Of a DNA stretch of 64,000 nt, positions 45,647 to 57,900 are shown in pieces. Each line of letters begins with the position of its first letter. Within the stretch, counting starts at the first letter, position 1. The notes under the pieces were generated by a model that worked only from the letters and a program-made list of their open reading frames with translations, made no database searches and was not told the origin of the DNA. The position numbers were made by a program, and so were the translations under genes. The DNA comes from Symsagittifera roscoffensis (taxonomy: Eukaryota; Xenacoelomorpha; Acoela; Convolutidae): positions 33,787,679-33,851,678 of the forward strand of contig NC_087065.1 of the NCBI RefSeq assembly GCF_963678635.1, written 5' to 3'.

Positions 45647-48630
45647 CCAAACGCCAAACTCAGAAAACGATAACTGAGTATATACAAAAAAGATACCGTT
45701 ACTATCTATAGCAAGACACGCGCGTTGGTTGTTTTCAAATTCCCATAGTTTTGCAAATTATCATTTCAAGTGATTCTTTTTAGCTGCCCGATTCATTTAT
45801 CTTCTTGGATATTTTAGAAAAACTCCGTCAGTATGCTAAATGAAAATTGAATTTTGTCTAGATAAAAACAACCCGAGCACAAAATTCCCGTTTCTACGGA
45901 AGTCTTATATTATCTGATCCTCATTAAATGAAAATAACTTGGATTGGATTTAGAGTCATATCTCAGCCAGATAAATTGTTGCTTTTGCTACAAATAGGTA
46001 GAAAACTGAAAGCTTCTTTTGCTTTAATGTCTCATATTGGCTCAAATAGCGATTTTTAGATAAATTAATTTTGCAAAAAATGTCTCAAAAGTTGCATAGC
46101 TTCTAATTGCATCAACTTTTTACGTACTGCAAGGAAATTTTTTGACAAGTTTTGCTAGATTGAAAGTTAAAATCTGTATGAAAAAAAAAACAACCTGATC
46201 ACAAATATCAGGTCAATTTTTGAAACTTTCGTTTTTTTTGAAACTTTTCTTGCATCCATTGTTAATAATAAAATGAATATTTTTGAATAACCTAATCTCA
46301 AATTAGTTTTTGACTAAAATTTGAGTTCACTGCATTCGCTGACCGGAATAAGGAAACAAAAATATCACAAACTGACCAATAAAACAAAAACATAAAAACA
46401 TCAAAAAAGATCTCAACAAAAAGACTGCACCTAGATCAAATTTCCGCAATTTTCTTGGTAACAAAACTGCCAAGGTCCAGATCAATAAAAATCAAGATAA
46501 AATCTTGACAATCAGTTTTTTAAGTTTTTTTTTTTCAGTAATTTCTACGGTGCTAAAACAGTTTCTCTGATACAGTTTGGTAAACTAATGGTTAATCCGC
46601 TACAAAAAACAGTTTCAACACTTTAGTTTCACTGAACAATTTTTTTGAAAAACTAGAGTAACCAATTACTGTCCTCAAGTTGATCGCATGAGATAATGTT
46701 TTCAAATAAGATAGTAAGAACTTAAACTAGATAATTTGTTCACGTTTTGCCAGCCATATTTCTTTTTTTAAAAATAAAAGTATCGAGTGTTTTTCAGACA
46801 CACTAAATTGCGAAAAATTTTAGCCAATTCTTATCGAAGTTGAGCAAAAAATTTTAACTGCTTCTGGTATCAGAATTACGAGCAATATGGATCCATTGTT
46901 AGGCTACACTTGACATCTACAAGTTTTCTTTTTTCTAATCAGCACGAAATCGAGAGGAGAAAATTTACCCTATGCTCTAGCTTTTTACTATTTTGACAGA
47001 TTTAATGGAAAAATAACAGAAACAATGCTTGGTTTCAAAATTTATAACACGAAAATTTGGCAACATTGAGTCAAATTTTTTCTTAAAGGGATATCTTCAT
47101 CATTATTGTTTTCCCTAAATGAAATATAAAAAAAATTTAAAAGGAAACTGACGTTATTTCTATATTTCCATTGTACGTCTTTCTACTTTAAAGCACAATC
47201 GACATATAACAAAAATTTCTGTGATTGATTTAAGTTATGACAAATTTAAAAAAAAATTCCTTCGAAATTGTAATTTGGACGACATTTTTTTCAATTTAAA
47301 CTCATTCTGCAAACGTGTTATAACCAACAAACACCCAATGTCTTTTTGTAGGTCGATTCTAATTTTTCTACCATCTCTTTTTCAAAAAACAGGAATTTTT
47401 TTTTCAAAAAACTGATTCTAAATCTAACATGATTTTGCATCCTTTTGATGCATAGAATTTCATACAATAAATGGCAAAAAAGATTGTTCAGACTATCAGA
47501 AACGGGGAGGATCTTTGTTTTCGTGTATGTTTTTTCTCTTTTTTTTCTTCTTTTGTTTTGCACGCTTTTTTAAAATGAATATGGATGGTAATTTTTGTGT
47601 TTTTTGCATCCTTGTTCTTTTTTTGATATATTTAAAATATTTACGCTGAAAAAAAAATTAAATTGAGTTTTTTTCTAAAGCAAAACAAAAAAAAACATAA
47701 AAATAAATAAAATACGGGCTAGAAACATTTTGAAAAAATTAGCCGCTTAGAAAACTTCGTAAATCTTTGTTTTAGCTATTAAAGATTGTTTTTAAATTTG
47801 AAAAATTAAATTAATAAGTTTTCCTTTTTTAGCAATCTTTCAGGTTAGAAATTTTTTTTTCTCTCTATATTGCCTAAAACAACGAGACAATATAAGCAAT
47901 CAAACCTCCTAAAAAATTCCTTGTTGAGAATTTTTTGGTTTTCGTTTATAATTAGGGCTCTAAAGATCTCAACACTCTAATTTTTGAATTTCTCACTTTC
48001 ATTTTTTTTCTTTTTTGACTGGTGTTTTCTACCGCGTTTTTTGGTACTTCAAATCTCAGGTTGGTTCTTTGATTTTTTGATTGTCGTGATGCAAAAGTAA
48101 ACAAGACTGCTCGTATCATAGCAAAACTTTGAATGTTCCGACTGCCTTTAAAGGTTTATGAAGCATTAATAACATTTAAAAATCTAAATGAAATAAAACA
48201 AAATGAACGTTTTTTTTTCTAAAAACTGAAATTTTTTTTATAAAAACCATCCCCCTACACGCCAAAAAACTACAAACGGATAGATTTCGCTCCTTGTAAC
48301 ATATCAAATATGGCAAATAAGCTTCTTTCAACCAATTTAGAACCATTTCTAAGACGGATTAATTCTCCGCTTACTCGTTAATAGCGCGAAATATATCGCT
48401 CGTTAATTATCCCAAATTTGCCAAAATGGCAATCTTTAAACCCCATTAACTTTACATAAAAAGATTACAGATGAAATATCCTTTCAAATTTAAGCTCAAG
48501 GCAACAAAACCTTTTGAATTAAATTTTAAAATTCCGTCTAAAATGCTAGTTATAAAGTCGAAATTTGTCTGAAGAAAAAAAACCCACCCCGTGCACAAAT
48601 TTTCCGTTACTTTCGTATCGAAAGTCGGAA
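45647..48630 (+). repeat. 3-kb repeat block, copy 1
   Basis: Order of segments: B (starts ACCAAACGCCAAACTCAG), A (46617-47065), C (to 48630). C ends with a complete family M element in - orientation (48101-48630). High identity to 49911-52940 along its whole length. No coding capacity seen. Confidence 0.9.
48101..48630 (-). mobile_element. Family M element, copy 7
   Basis: ACAAGACTGCTCGTATC at its left; ACTTTCGTATCGAAAGTCGG at its right; central GCGCGAAATATATCGCTCG. Forms the right end of 3-kb block copy 1. Confidence 0.85.
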
Positions 48631-48940
48631 GAAATATCAAAAAACTACCTCAGCAGCCAAACCGCACTTTAAACTAGTGCCAGCATACTCGCTTGGCAAT
48701 CGCAATTTTTCCGGATCGATGTCCACACGCAGGCAACTTTTTTAATTTTTGTCTGAACATTAAGAAAACATCCTGAGCATATATCTTCCTGACTTTCTTC
48801 TATAGTTGTAACATTTTATGGCAGTTTCGATTTTTCTGTTGGTTCTGATTTTTCTGTTGGTTCTTTTCTCTGTTCAGAGATTGCACGTCTTATGGGTAAG
48901 TTTAAACGCTAATTGAGCTTCATTTGAGTTTCCAAAAAAT

Positions 48941-49270
48941 GCTTATCTTACAGTTTCCATTTATGAAAAAATGCTTATCGTACAATTTCCATATATGAAA
49001 AAATGTTTGTCTTACAATTTCCATTTATGATAAAATGCTTATATTACAATTTCCATTTATGAAAAAATGTTTATCCTACAATTTCCATGTATGAAAAAAT
49101 GTTTATCCTACAATTTCCATATATGAAAAAATGTTTTTTCTACAACTCTATATATGAAAAAACGCTTATCCTAGAGTTTTTTTTTTACTGTTTTCTGAGT
49201 CTATGAAATTGTAAAAATTTGTAGGACAAGCATTTTTTCATTCATGGAAATTGTAGGATACGCATTTTTG
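48941..49270. repeat. 32-bp tandem repeats with inverted copies
   Basis: About seven head-to-tail units with a 32-base period (GCTTATCTTACAATTTCCAT then a T/A-rich ATGAAAAAAT part) from 48941 to about 49180. After a T-rich spacer, two units in inverse orientation follow (about 49221-49265). Units touch, so there are no spacers. Confidence 0.9.
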
Positions 49271-49435
49271 GTCAACCCACGCTAAGATGCAGTTGAAATA
49301 CTATCTACAATTTAAAAAAAGTGCTTAACCGTTCTCAAATCAAGCAATATTTTTTTCGATGTCTTGACCAAAAACAATGTGAGCGACTTTTTTCAAATGC
49401 TCGAGCAAATTAACCACTGGAAAATATGTAAAATT

Positions 49436-49880
49436 TGAGCGGTTTGAGCGGTTTTTCTAGACAATTACGCTCAAATTCTTGCTTCAAAATGAGCGGTTTG
49501 AGCGGTTTTTGAACGGTTTATCTAACAAAACCGCTCAAAAACCGCGCAAGATTTAAGCAGTTATTTTTAGACAATTACGCTCAAAATCTTGCTTCAAAAT
49601 GAGCGGTTTGAGCGGTTTTTGATTGGTTTATCTAAAAAATCGCTCAAAAACCGCGCAAGATTTGAACGGTTTTGAGCGGTTTATCTAAAAAAACCGTTCA
49701 AAAACCGCACAAGATTTGAGCGGTTTTTTAGATAAAGCGCTCAAAACCGTTCAAATCTTGCGCGGTTTTTGAGCGGTTTTTTTAGATAAAACCGTTCAAA
49801 ACCGCTCAAACCGCTCATTTTGAAGCAAGATTTTGAGCGTAATTGTCTAAAAAAACCGGTCAAACCGCTCAAATCTTGCT
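49436..49880. repeat. Compound fold-back repeat built on GAGCGGTTT
   Basis: Many copies of GAGCGGTTTTT and its inverse AAAAACCGCTC. Larger arms, e.g. AGACAATTACGCTCAAAATC at 49570-49589 and its inverse near 49825-49845, make the left and right halves mirror each other around 49720. Confidence 0.85.
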
Positions 49881-49910
49881 TCAAGTTAGGTGAAAATCTC
49901 GACTCGGGTA

Positions 49911-52900
49911 CCAAACGCCAAACTCAGAAAACGATAACTGAGTATGTAAAAAAAAAATACCGTTTTTATCTATAGCAAGACACGCGCGTTGGTTGTTTTC
50001 AAATTCCCATAGTTTTGCAAATAATCATTTCAGGTGATTCTTTTTAGCTGCCCGATTCATTAATTTTCTTGGATATTTTAGAAAAACTCCGTCAGAATGC
50101 TAATTAGAAATTGAATTTTGCTTAGATAAAAACAACCCGAGCACAAAATTCCCCTGTTTCTACGGAAGTCTTATATTATCTGATCCTCATCAAATGAAAA
50201 TAACTTGTATTGGATTTAGATTCATATCACAGCCAGATAATTCGTTGCTTTTGCTACAAATAAGTAGAAAAATGAAAGCTTGTGTTCCTTTAATGTCTCA
50301 TATTGGCTCAAATAGCGATTTTTAGATAAAATAATTTTGCAAAAAATGTCTCAAAAGTTGCATAGCTCCTAATTGCATCAACTTTTTACGTACTGCAAGG
50401 AAATTTTTCGACAAGTTTTGCTACATTGAAAGTTAAAATCTATATGAAAAAAAACAACCTGATCACAAATATCGGGTCAATTTTTGAAACTTTCGTTTTT
50501 TCCAAACTTTTCTTGCATCCATTGTAAATAACAAAATGAAAATTTTCGAATAACCTAATCTCAAATTAGTTTTTGACTAAATTTTGAGTTCACTGCATTC
50601 GCTGACCGGAATTAGGAAACAAAAATATCACAAACTGACCGATAAAACAAAAACATAAAAACATCAAAAAAGATCTCGTCAAAAAGACTGCACCTTGATC
50701 AAATTTCCGCAATTTTCTTGGTAACAAAACTGCCAAGGTCCAGATCAATAAAAATCAAGATAAAATCTTAACAATCAGTTTTTTAAGTTTTTTCAGTAAT
50801 TTCTACGGTGCTAAAACAGTTTCTCTGATACAGTTTGGTAAGCTAATGGTTAATCCGCTACAAAAACCCGTTTCATCACTTTAGTTTCACTGAATAATTT
50901 TTTTGAAAAACTAGAGTAACCAATTACTGTCCTCAAGTTAATCGCATGAGATAATGTTTTCAAATAAGATAGTAAGAACTTAAACTAGATAATTTGTTTA
51001 CATTTTGCCAGCCATATTTCTTTTTTTAAAAAAAAAGGTTTCGAGTGTAAATCAGACACACTAAATTGCGAAACATTTTAGCCAATTCTTCTCGAAATTG
51101 AGCAAAAATTTTTAACTGCTTCTGGTATCAGAATTACGAGCAATATGGATTCATTGTTAGGCTACACTTGACATCTACAAGTTTACTTTTTTCTAATCAG
51201 CACGAAATCGAGAGGAGAAAATTTACCCTATGCTTTAGTTTTTCAATATTTTTACAGATTTAATGGAAAAATAACAGAAACAAGGCTTGGTTTCAAAAAT
51301 TATAACACGAAGATTTGGCAACATTGAGTGACATTTTTGCTTAAAAGGATATCTTCATCATTATTGTTTTCCCTAAATGAAATAAAAAAAATTAAAAAGG
51401 AAACTGACGTTATTTCTATATTTCCATTGTACGTCTTTCTACTTTAAAGCACAATCGATATATAACAAAAATTTCTCAGATTGATTTAAGTTATGACAAA
51501 TCTAAAAAAATTTCCTTTGAAATTGTAATTTGGACGACATTTTTTTCAATTTAAACTCATTCTGCAAATGTGTTATAACCAACAAACACCCAATTTCTTT
51601 TTTTAGGTCGATTCTAATTTTTCTACCATCTCTTTAATGCTACAACAAGATTTTTTTTTCAAAAAACTGATTCTGAATCTAACATGAATTTGCGTCCCAT
51701 TGATGCATAAAATTTCATACAATAAATGGCAAAAAAGATTGTTCAGGCTATCAGAAACGGGGAGGATCTTTGTATTCGTATATGTTTTTTTCTCTTTCTT
51801 TTTTTTTGTTTTGCACGCTTTTTTCTTTTTTCATGAGTATGGTTGATGTCTTTTGTGTTGTTTGCACAACAACTGGGCATCCTTGTTCTTTTTTTGACAT
51901 ATTTAAAAAAATTTATTAAAAAAACTAAATTATTTTTTTTTCTAAAGTGTTATAACGTGTTATAACCAACTCATCGAACAAAGACAAAAAAAACATAATA
52001 AAAAAAGGCAAAAAAAATAAATACGGGCTAGAAACAATTTGACGAACTCGGCCGCAAAGAAGACTTCGTAAATCTTTGTTTTAGCTATTAAAAGTTGTTT
52101 TTAAATATGAAAAATAAAATTAATAAGTTTTACTCTCGTAGCAATCTTTCAGATTAGCATTTTGGTTGTTTCTCTCTATATTGCCTAAAACATCGAACAA
52201 ATATGAGCAAACAAACTTCCTAAAAATTATCTTGGTCAGAAATTTTTGGTTTTAGTTTATAAATAGGGCTCAAAAGGTCTCAACAACTTTTGAAATTCTC
52301 ACTTTCATTTTTTTCTTTTTTGACTGGTATTTTCTACCGTGTTTTTTGGTACTTCAAATCTCATGTTGGTTCAATTTTTTCTTTTGTCGTGATGCAAAAA
52401 TTAACAAGACTGCTCGTATCAAGGCAAAGCCCTGAATGTTGCGACTGCCTTTTAAGGTCTTTGAAGCAGTCATAATTTGAAAAAAATTAAATGTAAAAAA
52501 AACTGAAATTTAATGAAAAAAAAAATTGTAAAAAATATTGAGATATTTTGTAAAAATTATCCCCCCACACGCCATATAAAGTACAAGGTGATAAATATCG
52601 CTTCCAGTAACACATCACTTATTGCAAATAAGCTTCCTTCAACCAATTTGGAGCGATTTCTAAGACGAACTAAATCTCCGTTTACGCGTTAATAGCGCGA
52701 AATATATCGCGCGTTAATTGTCCCAAATTGGCCAAAATGGCGATCTTTAAACCCCCATAACCTTACGAAAAGTGATCACAGGTGAAATATCTTTTCAAAT
52801 TTAACTTCAAGACAACAATTATTTTTGGATGGTATAAAAAAAATTCCGTCAAAATGGCTAGTTAAAAAGTCGAAATTTGTCTGAGAAAAAAAACTCAACC

Positions 52901-52940
52901 CGAGCACAAATATTCTGTTACTTTCGTATCGAAAGTCGGA
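49911..52940 (+). repeat. 3-kb repeat block, copy 2
   Basis: The same B-A-C order as copy 1, starting ACCAAACGCCAAACTCAG and ending with family M copy 8. Differences are scattered substitutions and small length changes in A/T runs. Confidence 0.9.
52404..52940 (-). mobile_element. Family M element, copy 8
   Basis: CAAGACTGCTCGTATC at its left, AAGTCGGA at its right. Flanked by TTAA on the left (52401-52404) and TTAAT on the right, the only copy with a plausible flanking duplication. The central palindrome GCGCGAAATATATCGCGC is intact. Confidence 0.85.
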
Positions 52941-53594
52941 TTAATAAACATTGCAAATCACTGTTGAGAAAAAATAGCAAACGTAATTGCGTTTTTAAGT
53001 CTTTTTTTAGCTCAGTTTTTGTACCAACTCAACTCTATCAAGACAACAATGTTTTTGGATTCTTTGAAATTGTTCGCTATAATTTTGGTAGGGTTGACAT
53101 TTTATACCTTTTTATTAAAAATTCAATTTTGTTTTTGAAATTCATATCTCGCTGAAAATTTTTAAATTATTTATTTGGAAAGAAATTTTTTTATAGATTT
53201 TGAGCGCAAGATTTCAATAGCTCAATATATGACAATTTGTTCAAACTTATTCTCAGGATTTTGAGAAAATGGGTTAATGACTATTGAGTGACTATTGAGA
53301 AAACTTGAAAACGTTGTTCCACTGTTTTTTTTGTAAGGTTAAAGGTTACGAGATTTTGTTTGAAAACAATATTTTTTGAATAATCAGCCCGCAATATACT
53401 GCAAAATATATCAATTAGCGCGGGGGAAAGAAAAAAATAAATCAAGTCAAATAATATTTCCGACTTTGGCGCCAATTTCTTTGACCGCGGCGTCAATCCG
53501 ATGAGACGCCAAGGCCAGTCCGATAAAAGAACTTTAGTTTAGTTTCCTTATTTTACTATAGCTGCCACACATGCCTCAATTTTATGCTTTCTTT

Positions 53595-53880
53595 CAGATC
53601 CTTTTCTCATAACTCGCAGAAAAAACTACACTGATTTGAAGAACATGGAAAGCGGTCATTACGGGGCCAAACTTTGCATTTTGTGAATTTTAAGTCTTTG
53701 TTCTTTTTTTGATCTTTCATTCTTTTTGATCTAACCGACAAAATTTCATTATGTTTAAAGACTTGTCTTGGATTATAGAGACCTACAAACACCAAATTGT
53801 GCGCCTATCCAGAGCACAATTTGGTCTCGTACTGATCGGAACATTCTGTGCTACTTGTACAACAACCGGCTATCCTTGTT
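53595..53880 (+). repeat. GGCTATCC-ended repeat, second copy, with hairpin end
   Basis: Begins CTCGCAGAAAAAACT and ends ACCGGCTATCCTTG. It includes a perfect 12-bp inverted repeat ACCAAATTGTGC (53791-53802) / GCACAATTTGGT (53814-53825) with an 11-base loop, related to the ends of the 12.95-kb element. Confidence 0.65.
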
Positions 53881-54790
53881 TTAGTTGCTCTGATTTTGGA
53901 ACATAGTCACAGAAAATTGTATGCAAAGGGGTGGTTTTATCTTCAGACAAATTTCGGAACTCGTTGAAATGCGAAAAAGATGAAAATAAAATAGGTCGAA
54001 AACCCATAATTCGAAAAACACATCCTTTATTGGCTGACAGAAAAGTTTTTGAAAATGTTGCGAAGCTAATACGTAAATTAGAATTAGAGATCATTGTTTA
54101 GAATAAACATTTACATAATTCATTGGTTAAAATATACTCAATGAGTATCTCTAAGTTTTCGAGAATAACTGAACAGTTTGAAGACATTAAACTATTGCCC
54201 GGCCTCGTAGATTTGACATTTTAGAGGTTCGGCACTAAACATATATTCAGATAGCATGAAGAATAACGTAAACGGAAAGATAACAAAAATATCACAGAAA
54301 ATGAGCTTTATTAACATCCATGATAAAAAACATTTCAAAAGCACCAGAAACTGCACACCCTTTTTAGTCTGAAATAATTTTATGGTTTCTCAAAAACTTT
54401 GACCATTTTTTAACACAAATGCATTCCTGGCTGAGAACAGAAACTTCTATGATCGAAAACTGTGATCGAACTGGAGCCACGCACAATCCGAAATAGGAAA
54501 TAGAGCATACAAAATTAAAATTAAATATTTGATTGTCATTATTTAAATCTTCTAGTAAAATAATCATTTAAAATAGACATATTTTAGACTGGACCCCGAA
54601 CAAGCTGCAAGCATTTGCGGACCACAACTAATAAGCTCAATGAAATTGCCCATACTCAACCGATCTAATTTCAAATTAATTATTTTGGTTTTTAAATTTG
54701 GGCAGTTTCAGATGAATAAGCACCAAAAAGAAGTTTAAAAATAAAATCACTAATTGCAGTAGTTCCTCACAGGAGTAGTTGCTTGGACAG
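53881..54790. other. Downstream flank of the RBPMS-like gene
   Basis: AT-rich and without supported coding sequence. On the - strand a possible AATAAA occurs about 480 bases past the stop (54307-54312 read inversely). Nothing else seen. Confidence 0.4.
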
Positions 54791-54919
54791 TCACGACTGT
54801 GGCGGCACTAGAGCGAAGGGTGGGGGTTGGAGGGGACCAAGAGTGTGACTGTTGGGGGTGGGCTGGAAGTTGGGGTTGGGAATGGCCAGTCCGCTCCTCT
54901 TCAGCGACTCTATCGTCAT
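54791..54919 (-). CDS. RBPMS-like last exon
   Basis: Acceptor gttgtcag; encodes MTIESLKRSGLAIPNPNF and a Pro-rich end, stop TGA at 54793-54791. Phase 0 fits the preceding donor. Confidence 0.7.
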   Translation of the reverse strand: MTIESLKRSGLAIPNPNFQPTPNSHTLGPLQPPPFALVPPQS

Positions 54920-57900
54920 CTGACAACACACAGCTACAGTCAAATGTTATTTGAAAGAAAAAATGTTTGAAACTTTCAAAACGACATTCTCAACAGGCTC
55001 GCATTTTGATTCATATATGTCTTACATTTGACATCGCTTTAACAGCAAGAATTAGTTTTAAAATCGGTTTCAAAAAATTTGGTTCGCTAAATTTCTCTCA
55101 GTTGGCGTGCAATTTTAGAGGGAGTGGGGATATAGACAGTAGGTTGCAGGTCCTCATGAATTAGTGTAGATGGTACCTTCTCTCCGAACACGCCACTGCC
55201 CAGATGTGGGGCGTGTTTTCCCGGGTTGAGGGTGACGATAAGTCCTTGTCCCTGATGGTTTGCGTGGTTGGCACTGAGCTGGCGCGACCCCTGCAATGTG
55301 GCCAGAGCACTAGCTGCTGCCGCCAGACTCTGCACAAGGAAATACTTACAGTTATAATCAATTATATTTGATAACTTCCTACAACACAACACCTCGCAAT
55401 CCTTAGAAGAAAAGCTAAGGCGCACCTGGTTTCTTTTATATGTTTTATGTGTACTTAATTAGTTTGTGATATCTCAACTATTTGTTCAACAAACGTGGTT
55501 AAACTGGTGCTTCAAGAAAATAAACAATAATTGAGTTCAGGGGCGGATCTAGGATTTTCTCGATGGGGGGGGGGGGGGGCGGATTTTCAAAAATTTCGTC
55601 TGCCTTTTCTTAAGTCGACCAAATTAATTTCCGAGCGCTCCCAGAACACTATAAGCCTCTAATTTTGCAAAATTTTGTGCACAGTAGGCAAATTTTTGGA
55701 AGAAGTGCAGCACTATTTGGAAAATTTTGACAAAGAAATCGCGTTTTTTTTTCGGCGCGCGCTCCTTCAAAATTACTATTTATTGGCGTCTCACCGTGAA
55801 CTGGGCTATGCAGAGTGGGGTTAGAGAGGGGGTGTGTCCGTTAGTGGCAGCCACCTGGTGGGAGGAGGGGCAGGGGGAGGGGGGAGATGTGGTTAAGGTG
55901 TTGTTGGTTGAACTACTACTGCTGCTGCTGCTGCCAGGGTACTTGTGGTAGGCCAGTCTGCTAAAACCAGCGAAGCTGAAACACAACGCAGATCAAGTTA
56001 CAACTACTCTCTAAGAGCGAGAAGTATCAAATACTTATATTAATCTTTTTGAGCAATTTTTAAGCATGTCATTGTAGATTGAGTTTATGTTCAGCTAAAG
56101 CAGTTTAGTTCATTTATCACGCAGTCCATTCACGTTTAAATTTTTTGATATTTTGCTTTAGTAGGCAGCTGTATTATTGTAGGGAAGCTAATGTTGTCAA
56201 TCTTTTTTGGCATCATCTCAGACGCTGTGAAGGCAAACTAAACTGCCCCTCCCTTTGTAAATTATTGATTCTTGAAGTAAAAATAGCTTAGCTAGGTTTT
56301 TACAGCAGAAACATGTTGATCTAAGGTTACGAGCAATCAAAAAAGCTACCCTGTTAAATTCTACTAGCAAAAAACATACCAAGTAGCTGTAACACTGAAG
56401 TCATTATTGACGCGTATCTGACATTCATATGACAAAATGTCACTTTTGCTATCTAGAACGGAAGATTTTGGTACATGGGATATAATATGCAATATTTGTT
56501 TCACCATCACTCTCTAAGAATTTCGTTGTTTAAAGTATCGGAAAAATGTAGTTTGAGATTCAATACAATTTTAAATAAGACCTCTTTTCAATAAAAGACA
56601 TGTAGTAGACAAAATTGCATATTCAGAATATTCAATTTACAATGAAGCTGCAAATATTCAAGAACCCATAATGTCCAAATTTATATCGAAAATCGAAACC
56701 CAGAGTTTTCATTTTCACATTGAGTTGTCACAGTCCTTCGTAAGAATAGTCGGAGGACATGGCAGGCCGAGGAGGGACCTCCACTTCTACTACCTCTCGT
56801 CCATTCTCAAACCAAAAAGCATACGCACTCAATCATTATTTATATTACATCATTTTGCATCAGATAAAAGCGTTTTTAACATTTTTGTGAGCAATGCAAA
56901 ACCGCAAATGTAAAAAAATTGCTCTTCAAAAAAATATCTTTTAAATCTACTCAAAATGGTTAAACAATGAGCGAAACTTACCATCAAGTATCAATTCTTA
57001 TTTTTTTTTTTGGCAAAAATTAACTTTTTTTTGAAACTTTTCGTATCGTGGAATAATATAAACTTTGCATGCTTTTTTCATCAAGTTGGCCACTGCTTGT
57101 CGCATTTTAGCAGGGGAGCTGAAGGACTCGAACCCGCTACCTCTCGCATGGCACAGCCTGGATTCTTTCGGGTGAGCTTTCTCCTCTCCCATTATTGAGT
57201 AGCATCTCTGACAAATATGTCGCTGAAGCTGGTATTTTCCATTTTTGTAGGCGTAGTGGTCGTCCTTGAACTTGCACCGCTCCCCGCGTTGGTACAAACT
57301 GCAGATCAGGACTGTTGGAGCTTTTGTTTTCAGTTTTCCATCCTCTGTTGATTTTGACGTATCTTGGAGAAAATTACTCGTTTGGAAATCTCTTTGAACA
57401 GACCAATTTTTAGTCATTACCAACGGGGTATGCGATAAAACAAGAATACTTGCTTCTAAATTTTCTGATTCACAAATTGGAAAAAAAACTTAAAATTTCC
57501 AATTCAGTTCAGATTTTTATGATTCATGCAATTCTCTTCAAAAAAAAACTATTCAATAACAACAAACTTAGGGCAAAAAATGTATTTATTTTGTGTTTTT
57601 TTTTTCATACAAATTCTTAACTCCTCAGGAAAAAACATCTGCTTGAGGGACAAACGAATTATTTTCTTCACGTTTGTTGAGCTTTTCAGCCTCCGTCATA
57701 TTTGAAAGTGAAGATCTTTGTGAATTAAGAAGATCTTTGCCAATTATTTCCTTGTCCTTTGCAAAATTTTCAGAGGAACTTGTTCCACTGCGCTGAAACT
57801 CGCTGTCTTCGTGAAGATTTTGATGCTTTTCTTCATAGTCTGGAGTATCATAAAGGTATCTCCTGCTGCCATGTTCTCGCAAGGAATTGTAGTTGTAGAG

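Noticed and set aside
48941-49270. CRISPR-like array of 32-bp repeats
   Set aside because: Units touch without spacers, and the genome is eukaryotic.
52401-52945. TTAA target duplication, suggesting a piggyBac-type origin of family M
   Set aside because: Seen at copy 8 only; other copies have no TTAA flanks, so it may be chance in AT-rich DNA.
57112-57195. tRNA-like segment on the - strand with a perfect B box GGGTTCGAGTCC and an end like CAGCTCCCC
   Set aside because: T-arm and acceptor stems do not pair properly, there is no A box, and the stretch lies inside the Cys/His-rich coding frame.
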